Shown here piece by piece: positions 36,001 through 42,649 of a stretch of DNA of 64,000 nt. Position numbers and translations under genes: made by a program. Every line of letters starts with the position of its first letter. Position 1 is the stretch's first letter. The notes under the pieces were generated by a model. The model was not told where the DNA came from and made no database searches. It saw nothing but the letters and a program-made list of their open reading frames with translations. This stretch comes from Sphingobium arseniciresistens (GTDB lineage: Bacteria; Pseudomonadota; Alphaproteobacteria; Sphingomonadales; Sphingomonadaceae): assembly GCA_029167225.1 (NCBI GenBank), contig JARFNK010000010.1, forward strand, positions 124,001-188,000, given 5' to 3'.

Positions 36001-39000
36001 TATGCGGCCGGCGACATGGTAACCGACTTTCTTCAGCCTGACTTCCGTTTCGGCGCGGGGACAGTGCTGCCTGTGCCGCTTCCAGACGCTGCATTTCCCT
36101 ATATGCAGTTGCCGGTCGGTTCGATGACCATCCCGAAGGGGACACCGATCGACTTCGTCCTTCCTAACACGAACAAGATGGTCCTGGCGGCGAACGTCAC
36201 CGTGGCGGCCGGAACGGTGATCCCTAGGGGCACCACGGTTCGCGGTATCCTCTCCACACGGCCGACATTGCCCGACGGCACCCAGGGCAAGATGTGGGCG
36301 GTGGCACCGATGCTGGAGCAGGGCACGCAGAGCTGGTCGATGCGGCTGGCGGGCGGCGCCGATCTCGCCGCTGCCGATACGCGCTCTCTGAATGCCGCCA
36401 GGACAGGAGACCTGATCCTCTCCGACCCCCATTTCACCGGACCGGCCAAGACGGCTGAGGCGCCCAGCGTTATCCGCACCGGCACCGGCGACCTGGAACT
36501 GCAGGCAGGCGGCGATTTCACGATGAGCTCGCTCTACGGCGTCTATACCGCCGGCACCCAGTCCGCGCCGATCCTTGCGGACGACGGGTCCAATCCCTAC
36601 AACCAGCCGCGCGGGCTGGAGCGGACGAACAGCGGGGCCGGCACCTCGGTGCTCGGCTCGGCCGGCGGCGCTTATGAATCGCTCGTGAGCGGTGGGGCTT
36701 CGCTCTATCAGGCCTGGTATCCCGAGCAGGGCGGCAATCTGCTGGTCGAGGCTCAGGGCGATCTCTCCAGCTACAACCTCAAGACCGAGACCGGCGACTG
36801 GCTGTGGCGCCAGGGCGGCGACCTCTCGGGTCTGCCGGCGGCGTGGTGGATAAATTTCGGCACCTATGTCCCCAGCATGAATCCGGACGGTGCATATAAT
36901 CCCTTCGGCAGCATGAGGCTGGCCGCCTTCACCGGCTTCGGCGCGCTCGGTGGCGGCGACGTGGTGATCCGCGCGGGAGGCGACGCCGGCGTGATCACGC
37001 CGCTCAACGCCATGCGCAGCCACGGCGTTTCAGCGGCGGTGGGCGGCAGCGGCCGGATCACGGCGGGCGATCAGCTGGTGCAGACCGGCGGCGGCGATCT
37101 GAGCTTCACAGTCGGCGGCACGCTCAATCCGCTCGATGCCAACCTCAATCCGGGCAGTAACCTTGCCCAAAACACCTTCTGGGTGCGTGGCCAGATCTCC
37201 GATCCGCAGCTTAACGGCGTGCTTGCTAATCTGCGCGGCATGGTGACGCTGGACGCGGGCGCGATCGGGCGTCTCGATCTCGGCTATGGCACCACTTCAC
37301 CCCAGTTCAAGCCCGATCCACGTCCGATCGACCTCAACGAGGCGAACGGCGCCCGCCCGAATGGTGGGCCGCAGCTCGTGCTGGGCGACGCGGTGGCCTC
37401 GTTGACAGCGCGTGGCGACTTGGTGCTGTCGCATGCCGCCAATGCCGGTCGCGTCCCCGTGCCGAACAGCACGCCCTTTACTGCAACAGTGAACGGCGTC
37501 ACCACGGTCTCGACCGGCGGAGGCTATGCTTGGTTCTCGCTCTGGACCGATCATACCGCGGTGGAGATGTTCTCGGCAGGCGGCAATCTCCAGCCCTATG
37601 TCACCAACACCGGCGGGCTCGACAGCCGGTTCGATTTCCCCGGCACGCTGCAGGCAGTCGCGCCGGAGGGCAACATCTATTACGGCATGCACCGTGGCGA
37701 GTTCGCGACCACAACGGCGATGGTGCTCGCTCCGGTCCCGAACGGCCAGCTTGAGATATTGGCGGGCGGATCGATCTATGCGCTCGGCAGCTCGCTCGAC
37801 ATGTCGGGCGCGGACCCCAGCGCGATCCCGACGCCGTTTCGTCCCGCCTTCATGGGCTATACGACCGCGAGCATCCCGAGCATCACCAATCTGAGCAGCG
37901 CTGGTGAAGGCGTCAGGACTGGCCTCGCCTTTTATGCCTTCGGCCCCAATAGCGTTTCCGGAAATCTCCATGCCGGCGACGATCAGCCGATCCGCTTCTA
38001 TGCTGTGGGCGGCGACCTGATGGCGGTGCGATCGGGCGAAGTGCTGGATTTCACCAACGGGGGCAGCGTCCTGTCGCCTAAGATGCTCGACCGCTGGTAT
38101 ATCGGGGCAAAGCCGGTGTGGATGCTCGCCGGGCGCGACATCGTGTCCTCGGGCGCGCAGCCGCAGATCGTCATCAACGGCAAGCCGCTCTACGAAGGCG
38201 GGCGCTATGGCAGCCAGTCGACCAGCGCCCTGTTCTTCCATACGGACGCAGACGACGTGTCGGTGATCCGCGCCGGCCGCGACATCCTGCAACTTGGGCT
38301 TCAGGTGGCAGGACCGGGCACGCTGGACCTTTCGGCGGGGCGCAACTTCTATCAGGCCGACAAGGGGTCGATCACATCGATCGGTGCGCTGGTGGCCGGA
38401 GATACGCGGCCGGGCGCGTCGATCGTCGCGGCGGCAGGCGTCGGCGCGACGGGGCCGGACTATGCGGCGATTGCGGCGCCCTATCTCGATCCGGCGAACC
38501 TCGCCGATCCCGAACGCCCGCTCGCCGACCAGGCCGGAAAGGTCGCTAAGACCTATCAGGCGGAGTTGGGCGACTGGCTGGACGAACGCTACGGTTTCAC
38601 CGGTACCGATGCCGAGGCGCTGACATATTTCGCGGGACTTTCATCCGAGCAGCGGGCCATCTTTCTGCGGCAGGTCTATTATGCCGAGCTGAAAGCGGGC
38701 GGACGCGAATATAATAACCCCGACAGCCGCCGCTTCCAGAGCTATCTGCGCGGCCGCGACATGATCGCGACGCTGTTTCCCGAGAAGGATGCGCAGGGCA
38801 ACGCGATCGTCCGCCAGGGCGACATTACGATGTTCGGTGGCTCGGGTATCCGCACCCTGTTCGGCGGTGACATCCAGTTCCTGGCACCGGGCGGGCAGAT
38901 CGTTCTTGGTGTCGAAGGCGCCGTGCCGCCGGCGACTGCGGGCGTGGCGACTCAAGGAGAGGGCGACATCGCCATTTATAGCAAGGGAAGCCTGTTGCTT

Positions 39001-39522
39001 GGTCTGTCACGCCTGATGACCACCTTCGGCGGTGGCATCCTGGGATGGTCGGCCGAGGGCGACATCAATGCCGGCCGTGGCGCGAGGACGACGATCCTGT
39101 TCACCCCGCCGCGGCGCACCTACGACAAATACGGCAATGTCCAGCTCGCGCCGCAGGTGCCATCCTCAGGTGCTGGCATCGCGACGCTCAACCCGATCCC
39201 GGAGGTCGCGCCTGGCGATATCGACCTGATCGCACCGCTGGGCACCATCGACGCGGGCGAGGCGGGCATCCGGGTCTCGGGCAACGTCAACCTCGCCGCA
39301 CTCCAGGTGCTGAACGCCGCCAACATCCAGGTGCAGGGCGAAGCGACCGGTATCCCTGTGGCGGTGAGCGTCAACACCGGCGCGCTGACCTCCGCGTCCT
39401 CGGTGTCGAGCGCGGTCGCCAACCAAGCGGCCCAACTCGCCGAACGGGCAAGGCCGCAGGTCCGCACCGAGGTGCCGGTCATCGTGCAGGTCCGCCTGCT
39501 GGGCTTCGGCGAGAATCCCTGA
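27100..39522 (+). CDS. Giant filamentous-haemagglutinin-type TpsA exoprotein, 4,140 aa
   Basis: The secreted partner of TpsB. It has a signal peptide (KLLITVSAGALLLSGAALA), a helical Ala/Gln-rich spacer, and the TPS secretion domain at about residues 104-250 (LTWDSFNVGRDTDLAFRQ, VLNRVRDINPSRIEG, LILNQNGVLFSGTSQVNV). More than 3,400 residues of right-handed beta-helix-like repeats follow (DLSGG, ITLTA, GGDI patterns). The last 400 residues, from about 3740 (LSAGRNFYQADKGSITSIGA), match DUF3739, the C-terminal domain of a subset of filamentous haemagglutinins. No cysteine was seen, as expected for a TpsA. ATG 27100 starts the signal peptide. Likely roles are adhesion, biofilm formation or contact-dependent interaction; no toxin domain is recognisable at the C-terminus. 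Confidence 0.92.
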   Translation: MNATRSKLLITVSAGALLLSGAALAQDRSGAPLFGSRGGGSTSDPAAAAANAALEQATRQAQTNSATQRAIEAFRQAAQTRAAMQDAQVQARAAAKAAQSLVPNGLNPGGLQVAGEIAIDPSLWLGAKSPTQTTGTDGRTSVLVEQTQQKAILTWDSFNVGRDTDLAFRQDGTDWVVLNRVRDINPSRIEGTIKAPGTVLILNQNGVLFSGTSQVNVRNLVAAAATMSDDQFLNRGIYSQVTGANYAAAFANAGGAVRVEAGAQINTAAPTSVTAGGGYVMLLGKEVTNTGSITTPRGQTLLAAGDNFLVRAGVGTEANQYSTTRGNEVRSLLNADSSAGSVVNNGLIEATQGDITLTGRTVRQEGVALATTSVNQRGSIHLSASASDTKGSVTLGKDGLTIILPELDSKDTALDAQRDAIIAESSVQDSARQQANFGQFDTLAKLQDRRDQSRVEIVSGGNVLFEGGSQTSAQGGQVSVQANAGRITVADGARIDVSGVMGVALDMESNSIKVNVQGNELRDSPQNRDTAGLKSQDVWVDVRDLVLLPSGTGGYEGDRWYTPGGLLEVGGWLGNTAHSIGEWSAVGGTITLAAKEVVAEKGAVFDLSGGSLDYQGGYIRSTRVMGADGKLYDIAQAPAGMAMLGYGNVFVRKHERWGDALTQSWSDKLFSGRESARWEDGYSVGRDGGRLILSAPTVLFDADILAETITGGRQHIARPSGTVTDGYKLGQNQAALAGGLILGNYNALGLLGGFNSDVRIADGSLMVGLDDPVAPDQVNTAWFDGERLSSFGLGRIELNTSVKAVVDADLTMANGGQFSITAPNTDISAKVTAHGGDITLTNVYRTQSGSVAAGQGSIVLHDGAALDVSGKWTNAFQSPDDLSGLAFLDGGTVNIRSTQDVVLEEGSLIDVSSGAALLADGSLAGGRGGDVSLIADIRFNTTANNSSGSVVLDGTLKANGVLGGGTLTIEGGPGIVIGGGMLAENGTLSAGETSLVDLTTTEAITVRMGDTLPADFGFTKTRANPGEQIGGAPNFSAASPVTLAAAWQPPQPAVSSYTIFFTDGTAVSVFSGASNTPPTIAAGKTIRSIDAPGLFPKDYVLPANAFPNGIAIQPSQAIAKAGTPAPVDATIAAGARIPAGTRVASPVRVQKLQYLDTSLFQQGFSNYVIDGHQGLAVLPGTKIEGVSPVYRLKADGFDVATGARPDAGLELWTPPVYQEDAVNDRFVQRTGTNIQLNSNASTPFGNTVGSGGSVVIGTQAEVTVDPGSRIAIGTTGTIFVDGRLTASGGNIDLIQSNVASLVGVPADPLVGQRAITVGEHAVLDVAARAVTATGRDGLRYALVPDGGSITIGAPTLLANPGSIAQAAEAFIVIKQGAVLDASGASAVIDLPRDGGLGDRSTPLTLASNGGTIALNSFYGLYLDGTMRANAGGAGAMGGSLILALETPRYRTSTAQPLIPDDVRYIRELVIGQDYEASGSGGPLQTGTARISVEQIDAGGFDNFTAYADVLRFDGNVDLAVGNALSLYSGINATDGSDMAVRLAADYVLLSGSAYQSIEGNPIYPKAGGPIGTPSTRPTSATLTVDADFLDVVGLTLYGVKGSVPLSSGSRAFDYAGFDKATLNSRGDIRMRGSISGAREMDLNAAQIYPEGGGTIMAKDLVRIGRIGDLLPAMPYSAFGTLGIYATEIEQGGILRAPLGRITLGTDLVLQNGAASAPIAEKVTLLPGSITSVSGNGLMLPYGGTIDGITYMHGAGTVTGSIDVLPGVTLGGKAFEVQEGALIDLSGGGDLLGAGFTSGRGGSVDVLTTALANANPAYALSASGNEVYAIVPGVQNGYAPLDTTNGAIPEVGRQITIPDGVPGLKAGTYTLMPARYAMLPGAYRVELGARQTSLAGGAIDAGAGTWVVQGYQGLSTNGYRDALPTQMLISSGTAVRTQSQYNEMRYDQFLVADAAKFGAPQPVLPRDAHNLYLRYALQPSATEEALRFDGEADFTPGQGGQGGSLFVTSAFTGMKLEILADDAAANTGFTSLRASDLNGIGAQRMALGGNFQLFSDTNQLSMRSFANSVTVREGAVLAAPEILLLATNGGVTIEDGATVTTIGKGADTPYSAGEGYAYAVDLGVNALILSNGVLNLNSRSGAGTGGGGITIGDADLLTEGTLAFATNTGGKLTLGDGARYGAKYLSLVVPTINIGEESALADAVAAGVLPDGLVFNQKIFADLLRGNVAPGVPKVETLILSASGSVNFFGSVTLDTIDPTTGKSSLAQLVLNTPGIYGLGGAGDTATLTTGALFWNGVSDGKRRDTNSEPGSLPPAAVIPGGAGTGSGKLHIIADRIEFGYEPFALADTQLTLDRTVLGFSEVDLTAADRITSNSHNRLSVYQSKASDGSFSGGNLNLVTPLLTGEGASVTQIAAGGNLLFTSPQGTTPAANDVLGAEISLKGSTVTIDGTVSLPTGKLSVEADGNVLLTDHAQIDLSGRAVEMFDVTKYSWGGDLVLASANGDIRQAAGSKIDLSAENNAAGTLAATATGAGAGLVDLVGTILGSASGEHDAGGTMVPWLGGQIDIRAQTIADFTGLNQRLSNGEMFGARGFQIKQGDLVIGDELKANSISVSVDGGSLTVTGKVDASGAEVGTIRLGARDGLILAPTAVLDAHGTMLRVDSRGQPIDSPNRAIVELTATSGRLTLAPGATIDVRSADGIARGTVTLNAPRLTETGGDIDIDASGTVTIDGAKSVAVNGFWRYTDAPAGTPGDDGKPIQTVDQTYLDAIHGKSTAFMNAAFGNDDLQGRLAGLRAYGDAYHLRPGVEIASATSDGNLVVTGDIDLSGYRYGPGIDPAVRGSGEPGALLLRAGGDLTIKGSINDGFAPPSRTPDDNGWGVTGLLAEDFTTTIPTLLQGSAFGNSTTLPFSFGQSFGFDITARDFSVPVGLVIPFEFVASDYFEYTDADYNYVPWRATAPIWDADGNLLYAAGDMVTDFLQPDFRFGAGTVLPVPLPDAAFPYMQLPVGSMTIPKGTPIDFVLPNTNKMVLAANVTVAAGTVIPRGTTVRGILSTRPTLPDGTQGKMWAVAPMLEQGTQSWSMRLAGGADLAAADTRSLNAARTGDLILSDPHFTGPAKTAEAPSVIRTGTGDLELQAGGDFTMSSLYGVYTAGTQSAPILADDGSNPYNQPRGLERTNSGAGTSVLGSAGGAYESLVSGGASLYQAWYPEQGGNLLVEAQGDLSSYNLKTETGDWLWRQGGDLSGLPAAWWINFGTYVPSMNPDGAYNPFGSMRLAAFTGFGALGGGDVVIRAGGDAGVITPLNAMRSHGVSAAVGGSGRITAGDQLVQTGGGDLSFTVGGTLNPLDANLNPGSNLAQNTFWVRGQISDPQLNGVLANLRGMVTLDAGAIGRLDLGYGTTSPQFKPDPRPIDLNEANGARPNGGPQLVLGDAVASLTARGDLVLSHAANAGRVPVPNSTPFTATVNGVTTVSTGGGYAWFSLWTDHTAVEMFSAGGNLQPYVTNTGGLDSRFDFPGTLQAVAPEGNIYYGMHRGEFATTTAMVLAPVPNGQLEILAGGSIYALGSSLDMSGADPSAIPTPFRPAFMGYTTASIPSITNLSSAGEGVRTGLAFYAFGPNSVSGNLHAGDDQPIRFYAVGGDLMAVRSGEVLDFTNGGSVLSPKMLDRWYIGAKPVWMLAGRDIVSSGAQPQIVINGKPLYEGGRYGSQSTSALFFHTDADDVSVIRAGRDILQLGLQVAGPGTLDLSAGRNFYQADKGSITSIGALVAGDTRPGASIVAAAGVGATGPDYAAIAAPYLDPANLADPERPLADQAGKVAKTYQAELGDWLDERYGFTGTDAEALTYFAGLSSEQRAIFLRQVYYAELKAGGREYNNPDSRRFQSYLRGRDMIATLFPEKDAQGNAIVRQGDITMFGGSGIRTLFGGDIQFLAPGGQIVLGVEGAVPPATAGVATQGEGDIAIYSKGSLLLGLSRLMTTFGGGILGWSAEGDINAGRGARTTILFTPPRRTYDKYGNVQLAPQVPSSGAGIATLNPIPEVAPGDIDLIAPLGTIDAGEAGIRVSGNVNLAALQVLNAANIQVQGEATGIPVAVSVNTGALTSASSVSSAVANQAAQLAERARPQVRTEVPVIVQVRLLGFGENP

Positions 39523-39610
39523 CCAGACACGCGCCGCTGAAGAGCGGCGTGCCCACCGGGATGGCGCCTCCCACGCCATCCCGGACCATTCAATCGCAAG
39601 TGAGTAGTTT

Positions 39611-40501
39611 ATGACCGATAGTGTTTCGCAAACCGCCCCTGCGGCGGACCAACCGCTGCTGCCGCTGTTCTACAAGTCCGTTCAGCCGCTGCATGGCGCG
39701 GCGCATGCCAGCTGGCGCTTGAAGGATGGCGATGCGTCGTTCGCCGATGACACGCCGTTCGTGCCGATCGTCGCCGGTGAGCTGGCGTCCGCGGCGCGCG
39801 ATTATCCGGTCGTGTTCGCGGCCGATAGCGCGCAGCCCCTTGCGATCCTGGGCCTCGAGCGGCGCAACCTGTTCATCGAGGGCGGCCGCTGGTCGGCGGA
39901 TGCTTATATCCCCGCCTATGTCCGGCGCTACCCCTTCGCTTTCGTCGCGACCGTCAACCCGGACGGGTTTGCGCTCGCTATCGACACCGGTTCGGAACGG
40001 GTCGTGGAAGCCGGCGAAGAGGGCGACGACGAAGGCGCGGCGCTGTTCGAAAATGGCGAGCCGAGCGCGCTGACCAGGCAAGCGCTGGAGTTCTGCGCCG
40101 CCTTCGGGCGCGAGGTGGAGCTGACGGCGTTGTTCACCACGGCGCTCAAGGAAAAGGATCTGCTGATCGACCGGCGCGCCGATGCGACGCTGCCGGACGG
40201 CCGCAAGCTCGGCCTCGACGGCTTCCAGATCGTCGATGCGGAAAAGCTCGCCGCGCTCGACGATGAGACGGTCGTCGCCTGGCACCGCCAGGGTATCCTC
40301 GCCCTCGTCCATCATCACCTTGCCTCGCTCGATCGGTTCACCCTGCTGCTGAACCGCCAAGCGCTGGTCTCGGCCGACGAACCGGTCATGCAAACGTCAT
40401 TCGCAGATGGTTCAGCCGTGGCAGCTAACCCCGAAGCTGAAACAACCTCGCCTCCCGCCGACGCGCCAGCGCCGGCTGCTCCCAAATCGAAGAAAGCCTG
40501 A
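39611..40501 (+). CDS. SapC family protein
   Basis: A 296-residue protein matching the SapC family: LPLFYKSVQPLHGAAHASWR, FADDTPFVPIVAGELASAARDYPVVFA, PLAILGLERRNLFI, PAYVRRYPFAF and DDEGAALFENGEPS. SapC was named from the S-layer locus of Campylobacter fetus and is widespread in alphaproteobacteria, but its biochemical role is not established. There is no obvious signal peptide. The last 40 residues are a Pro/Ala-rich tail ending in lysines. It follows tpsA by 88 bp and precedes the OmpH-like gene by 3 bp, so it may help process or retain TpsA. Confidence 0.88.
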   Translation: MTDSVSQTAPAADQPLLPLFYKSVQPLHGAAHASWRLKDGDASFADDTPFVPIVAGELASAARDYPVVFAADSAQPLAILGLERRNLFIEGGRWSADAYIPAYVRRYPFAFVATVNPDGFALAIDTGSERVVEAGEEGDDEGAALFENGEPSALTRQALEFCAAFGREVELTALFTTALKEKDLLIDRRADATLPDGRKLGLDGFQIVDAEKLAALDDETVVAWHRQGILALVHHHLASLDRFTLLLNRQALVSADEPVMQTSFADGSAVAANPEAETTSPPADAPAPAAPKSKKA

Positions 40502-40504
40502 CCC

Positions 40505-41143
40505 ATGAAATCCCCACTCCTTCTCCCCGCGCTCCTGCTCGCAGCCGCCAGCCTCACCACCACCGCCTCCGCGCAAACGGTCGGCGGCGCCCCGGCGGCG
40601 GCGCCCGCTCCAGCAGCCCAGCCTCTCGGCGGCCCGGTCGTGCCGGGCGTCTGCCTGCTGTCGCGCGAGGCGATCTTCGCCAATGCCGCGGTCGGCAAGG
40701 CCGCCTCTGCGCAGCTCGCCGAACTGACGCGCGCGGCGCAGGCCGAGATCGACGGCCAGCGTCCCGCCATCGAGAATGAGGCCAAGGCGCTCGAAGGCCA
40801 GCCCGACAACGCAGCGAACAAGCAGAAGCGCGAGGCGCTTGCCGTCCGCTGGCAGACCCTCCAGCAGAAGGCCGCACATACCGGCCGCGAGATCGAGGCG
40901 ACCCGGGCGAAAGCGCTGGAGCGCATCGCCAATGAGGCGCAGCCGATGATCGCGCAAGTTTACACCGCAAAGAAATGCGGCCTGCTGTTCGATCGCGGCG
41001 CGGCGCTCGGCGGCAATTTCGCGAACGATCTGACGGCCGATGTCGTGCGTGCCCTCGACGCGCGCATCCAGACCATCACGTTCGAACGCGAGCGGCTCCC
41101 GGTCCACCAGGCGGCCCAGCCGCCGGCGCCCGCCCAGCGCTGA
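40505..41143 (+). CDS. OmpH/Skp-like periplasmic chaperone
   Basis: A 212-residue protein with a signal peptide (LLLPALLLAAASLTTTASA) and a long helical coiled coil (about residues 70-150: QLAELTRAAQAEIDGQRPAI, RWQTLQQKAAHTGREIEATR) of the OmpH/Skp type. It begins after a conserved-looking VCLLSREAIFANAAVGKAAS and ends in TADVVRALDARI. Skp proteins hold unfolded outer-membrane and secreted proteins in the periplasm. A dedicated copy beside a 4,140-residue TpsA would be useful to keep the exoprotein unfolded before TpsB. One cysteine pair (VCLL and KKCGLL) is present. Confidence 0.85.
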   Translation: MKSPLLLPALLLAAASLTTTASAQTVGGAPAAAPAPAAQPLGGPVVPGVCLLSREAIFANAAVGKAASAQLAELTRAAQAEIDGQRPAIENEAKALEGQPDNAANKQKREALAVRWQTLQQKAAHTGREIEATRAKALERIANEAQPMIAQVYTAKKCGLLFDRGAALGGNFANDLTADVVRALDARIQTITFERERLPVHQAAQPPAPAQR

Positions 41144-41164
41144 CGCGCCTGAAGGAGAAGCCGC

Positions 41165-41365
41165 ATGTTCGTCATCATCGTCGCGTTCGTCAGCTTTGCT
41201 TGTGGCGTGCTGCTGACGGGCATGCTGGCCGCACTTGTCATCGGTCTCCTCCACCGCGAGGCGGCACAGATGGTGGATTCCGCGATCCTGATGGCCGGCC
41301 TGGGAGCTGGCAGCGCGGTCGTCTATCATCACGACGGCGCGCAAGGCTCGCGGGCCATCCCATGA
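41165..41365 (+). CDS. Small membrane protein, 66 aa
   Basis: Starts MFVIIVAFVSFACGVLLTGM and has one strong N-terminal membrane segment and a weaker second hydrophobic segment (AILMAGLGAGSAVVY). GAAGGAGAAG lies at good spacing before the ATG. Its stop overlaps the next start (ATGA), so it is co-translated with the 76-aa protein. Function unknown. Confidence 0.62.
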   Translation: MFVIIVAFVSFACGVLLTGMLAALVIGLLHREAAQMVDSAILMAGLGAGSAVVYHHDGAQGSRAIP

Positions 41366-41592
41366 CGGACGATCGATCCGCGATCGCACTCGTCGGGACC
41401 GCGCTCGCGCCACGCGGGCGCTGGCTCGGCAGCGTTCTTGCCTCGCACCGCGCCGCGATGGCCGAGGCGAAGCTCCGCCGCCTGGTCAAGTGCGCCCCGC
41501 CGCTGGGCCGGTATGAGGCACTCTTCTATCAATCGATCGCAGCCGGTGGTCTCGTCCTCTGCGCGCTGCTGATCCCTGGAGCGAGATCATGA
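41362..41592 (+). CDS. Small hypothetical protein, 76 aa, C-terminal membrane helix
   Basis: Begins MTDDRSAIALVGTALAPRGRW and ends in a hydrophobic helix (SIAAGGLVLCALLIPGA). It overlaps both neighbours by ATGA, which is the main support that this short frame is real. The middle (AKLRRLVKCAPPLGRYEALF) is basic, suggesting a cytoplasmic N-terminus and tail-anchored topology. No family recognised. Confidence 0.6.
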   Translation: MTDDRSAIALVGTALAPRGRWLGSVLASHRAAMAEAKLRRLVKCAPPLGRYEALFYQSIAAGGLVLCALLIPGARS

Positions 41593-42206
41593 ACAGCAAA
41601 GTCCCTCGCGCCACGCGCTTCGGCCGCCTGGCCTGGAGGCTGGCCTCGGCGCTTGGCGTGGGCACTGCGCTCGCTGCCTCCCCGGCGGCAGCGCAAAGCG
41701 TATCGCCCGAACAGGCGCCCGCCGAATGGGTGCGCTATGCCGACTATGCCACGAAGACGATCACCACATGGCTCGAAGCGCAGAGCGAGGCGGCCATCCG
41801 GCTACGCACCTATCTGGACGCGACCCGCGCCGCGCCCGATCAGCCGACCGCGCCGCTGATGCTCAAGATCTGGATCGGCAAGGATGGCAAAGTCGCCCGC
41901 ATCGAGCACACGCCGTTCGCCCACGCAGAGGCCAATGCCGATCTTCGCGCGCTGATCGTCGGCGGCGAACTCGATGTCTCGCCGCCCGAAGATATGCTGC
42001 TTCCCTTGCGCATCCTTGTCCAGCTTCCGCCGGCACCCGCGCAGGCGACGTCGCAAACCGCGCTCGAGACCGCCAACCGCAAGCTCCAGCCTCCCGCGCC
42101 GGATCAGCGCCCCGCCACCGCCGCGCTCGGCCTGCCCGAACGCGGCGGGGTCAACCGTTTGCAGCTTGAAGGCCAGCCTGGCGCAAAGCCGCCGACTATC
42201 CATTGA
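41589..42206 (+). CDS. Exported protein with TonB-C-like fold, 205 aa
   Basis: Signal peptide (LASALGVGTALAASPAAAQ), then a helical segment (YATKTITTWLEAQSEAAIRL) and a region PLMLKIWIGKDGKVARIEHTP with ALIVGGELDVSPPEDMLLPL, which has the strand order and G-x-V pattern of TonB C-terminal-like domains but no membrane anchor. The C-terminus is Pro/Gln-rich. It is the last gene of the plus-strand secretion series and overlaps the preceding gene by ATGA. Assignment to the TonB-C fold is tentative. Confidence 0.65.
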   Translation: MNSKVPRATRFGRLAWRLASALGVGTALAASPAAAQSVSPEQAPAEWVRYADYATKTITTWLEAQSEAAIRLRTYLDATRAAPDQPTAPLMLKIWIGKDGKVARIEHTPFAHAEANADLRALIVGGELDVSPPEDMLLPLRILVQLPPAPAQATSQTALETANRKLQPPAPDQRPATAALGLPERGGVNRLQLEGQPGAKPPTIH

Positions 42207-42347
42207 GGTCCACATGCTGCTGCGCTGGCTGAGACGAAGACGCTGGCGGCGGACGGCCTCGCAGATGCAAACCTCAAGGCCGGTGCAAGTCCATCGGAAC
42301 CCGGCTATCGGTCCCCTTTGCAACACCAATGAAAGTAAGCTTGAGAT

Positions 42348-42623
42348 ATGACTGGAAATGACCTCGCCGAAGCCCTTGCCGCCGCTCATGGCCTGACGAA
42401 AGCGGACGCCAAGAAATATGTCGATGCCGTGTTTGCTGCAATCGGCGACGCCGCCGCGAAAGGCGAGGACGTCTCGCTGAACGGCTTCGGGAAGTTCGCC
42501 ACAAAACGCACTCCCGAGCGCCAGGGCCTCAATCCCGCGACCAAGGAACCCATTACCATCAAGGCTGCGAACAAGATCAGCTTCAAGCCCGCGAAGGCGC
42601 TCAAGGACAAGCTCAACGGCTGA
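42348..42623 (+). CDS. HU family DNA-binding protein
   Basis: A 91-residue histone-like protein: LAEALAAAHGLTKADAKKYV at the N-terminus, EDVSLNGFGKFATKRTPERQG with the DNA-bending arm, then GLNPATKEPITIKAANKISF and FKPAKALKDKLN. Length and motifs are typical of HU. It compacts and bends DNA and may be a mobile-element or accessory copy, as it lies outside the usual chromosomal context. It follows the secretion series after a 141-bp gap and probably has its own promoter. Confidence 0.9.
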   Translation: MTGNDLAEALAAAHGLTKADAKKYVDAVFAAIGDAAAKGEDVSLNGFGKFATKRTPERQGLNPATKEPITIKAANKISFKPAKALKDKLNG

Positions 42624-42649
42624 TCGGCCGCTCAGGCGAAGGATGGGCG

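Noticed and set aside
34732..37023. A 763-codon minus-strand open frame
   Set aside because: Antisense of the repetitive TpsA gene; long open shadows are expected with its codon bias.
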